DNA from: Phyllobacterium pellucidum
GTDB lineage: Bacteria > Pseudomonadota > Alphaproteobacteria > Rhizobiales > Rhizobiaceae
Assembly (NCBI RefSeq): GCF_013327855.1
Contig: NZ_JABUMX010000001.1
Span: forward strand, 806,001 to 870,000
DNA length: 64,000 nucleotides
Direction of reading: 5' to 3'
The first letter of the stretch is position 1; every line of letters begins with the position of its first letter. The position numbers were made by a program, and so were the translations under genes. The notes under the pieces are model-generated. The model had not been told where the DNA came from. It saw nothing but the letters and a program-made list of their open reading frames with translations, and made no database searches. This document shows, piece by piece, positions 63,557 to 64,000 of the stretch.

Positions 63557-64000
63557 TTACGTCTTCAATGTGACAAGCCGAATGATTGTTCCGCCATAGG
63601 GACGTTCCTCGACAACCGAAAAACGCGCATCGAGTTCAACGACAGCGTCGGCCTCCTCTTCGAGGACCAGCAGCGTGTCGCTTTTCAGCCAACCGCCATC
63701 AAGGGCCGACTTGAATGCCAGTTCGCCAAGGCCCTTCGAATAGGGCGGATCGGCGAATACCAGATCGAATGGCTCGATTGTGCCGGCATCACCGAGTTTG
63801 GTCGCATCGCGGCGGAAAATCTTGGTATTGCCGAGAAGGCCGAAGGCTTCGACGTTGGTGCGGATCAGTCCCCTACCCTCGGTCGATTCCTCGATGAATA
63901 CGCCATACCGCGCGCCACGCGACATGGCTTCGAGGCCGAGAGCCCCGGTGCCGGCGAAAAGGTCGAGGACTCGCGTCGCCTCGAACTTTTCGGGATAGTT
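63557..64000 (-). CDS. rsmD: 16S rRNA (guanine-N2) methyltransferase RsmD (5' end outside window)
   Basis: Only the C-terminal 147 residues are present; the start lies beyond the right edge. Visible motifs are the SAM loop [20 protein letters not shown] and the catalytic [14 protein letters not shown] (DPPY). RsmD methylates G966 of 16S rRNA. It ends 49 bp before the M16 peptidase operon on the same strand. An ATG at 63925 in the frame is internal, not the start, because conserved sequence continues upstream of it. Confidence 0.93.
   Translation of the reverse strand, partial: NYPEKFEATRVLDLFAGTGALGLEAMSRGARYGVFIEESTEGRGLIRTNVEAFGLLGNTKIFRRDATKLGDAGTIEPFDLVFADPPYSKGLGELAFKSALDGGWLKSDTLLVLEEEADAVVELDARFSVVEERPYGGTIIRLVTLKT

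Overview
This 64 kb window looks like ordinary chromosome of a GC-rich alphaproteobacterium of the Rhizobiales (Hyphomicrobiales), most like the Phyllobacterium / Brucella-Ochrobactrum / Mesorhizobium group. That placement rests on gene content and family style, not on any search. Supporting signs are the lpxK-waaA-acyltransferase-DUF4170-CysQ-PmbA string, DUF2093 beside mutL, an fdsGBACD-type formate dehydrogenase operon, a urtABCDE urea transporter, an RcnB-like protein, and guaB and guaA lying close together on one strand. I saw no rRNA, tRNA, CRISPR array, prophage, insertion sequence or replication origin.

Layout. 1-4.1 kb: a LysR regulator cut by the window edge, divergent from an MFS exporter; an ArsR-AHSA1-GFA operon with a tandem operator over its promoter; a YciI-like protein. 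4.2-8.4 kb: guaA, a nucleosidase, TspO and RsmB on the minus strand. 8.4-9.0 kb: a decayed Phd/PIN toxin-antitoxin cassette flanked by 18-bp direct repeats. 9.0-11.6 kb: catalase divergent from OxyR. 11.7-15.5 kb: a MAPEG protein, a LysR/SDR divergent pair, a VapBC module whose toxin has an altered first catalytic position, and a DinB protein. 15.5-22.3 kb: guaB, a Tat-exported metallo-beta-lactamase-fold protein divergent from a second MFS exporter, rlmE and a Ppx/GppA phosphatase with a long basic N-terminal extension. 22.3-26 kb: small proteins, a cold-shock gene with a long leader, a D-amino-acid dehydrogenase and an RcnB-like protein. 26-33.6 kb: penicillin-binding protein 1C and a giant alpha-2-macroglobulin. 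33.7-42 kb: a GcvA-like LysR, a 59-residue ORF, then the formate dehydrogenase operon and its probable LysR regulator. 42-47.7 kb: urtABCDE behind a sigma-54 promoter. 48-51.3 kb: a cysteine-loop phosphatase-like protein, an aminotransferase, a VOC protein and glutaryl-CoA dehydrogenase. 51.4-64 kb: mutL, DUF2093, a YbaY-like lipoprotein, the lipid A/Kdo cluster, CysQ, PmbA, a patatin, a paired M16 peptidase operon and rsmD cut by the right edge.

How genes fit together. Several units are functional modules: GMP synthesis (guaB, guaA), peroxide defence (oxyR, katA), envelope defence (yfhM translationally joined to pbpC), formate oxidation to NADH (fdsGBA with FdhD and FdsD), nitrogen scavenging (urt under RpoN) and Kdo-lipid A assembly (waaA, lpxK). 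I found no clearly new multi-gene system. The most distinctive observations are at regulatory and decay scale: the probably leaderless ArsR operon with an ATTAG-N6-CTAAT tandem operator, the two damaged toxin-antitoxin loci, the sigma-54 element before urtA, and palindromes before fdsG and katA/oxyR.
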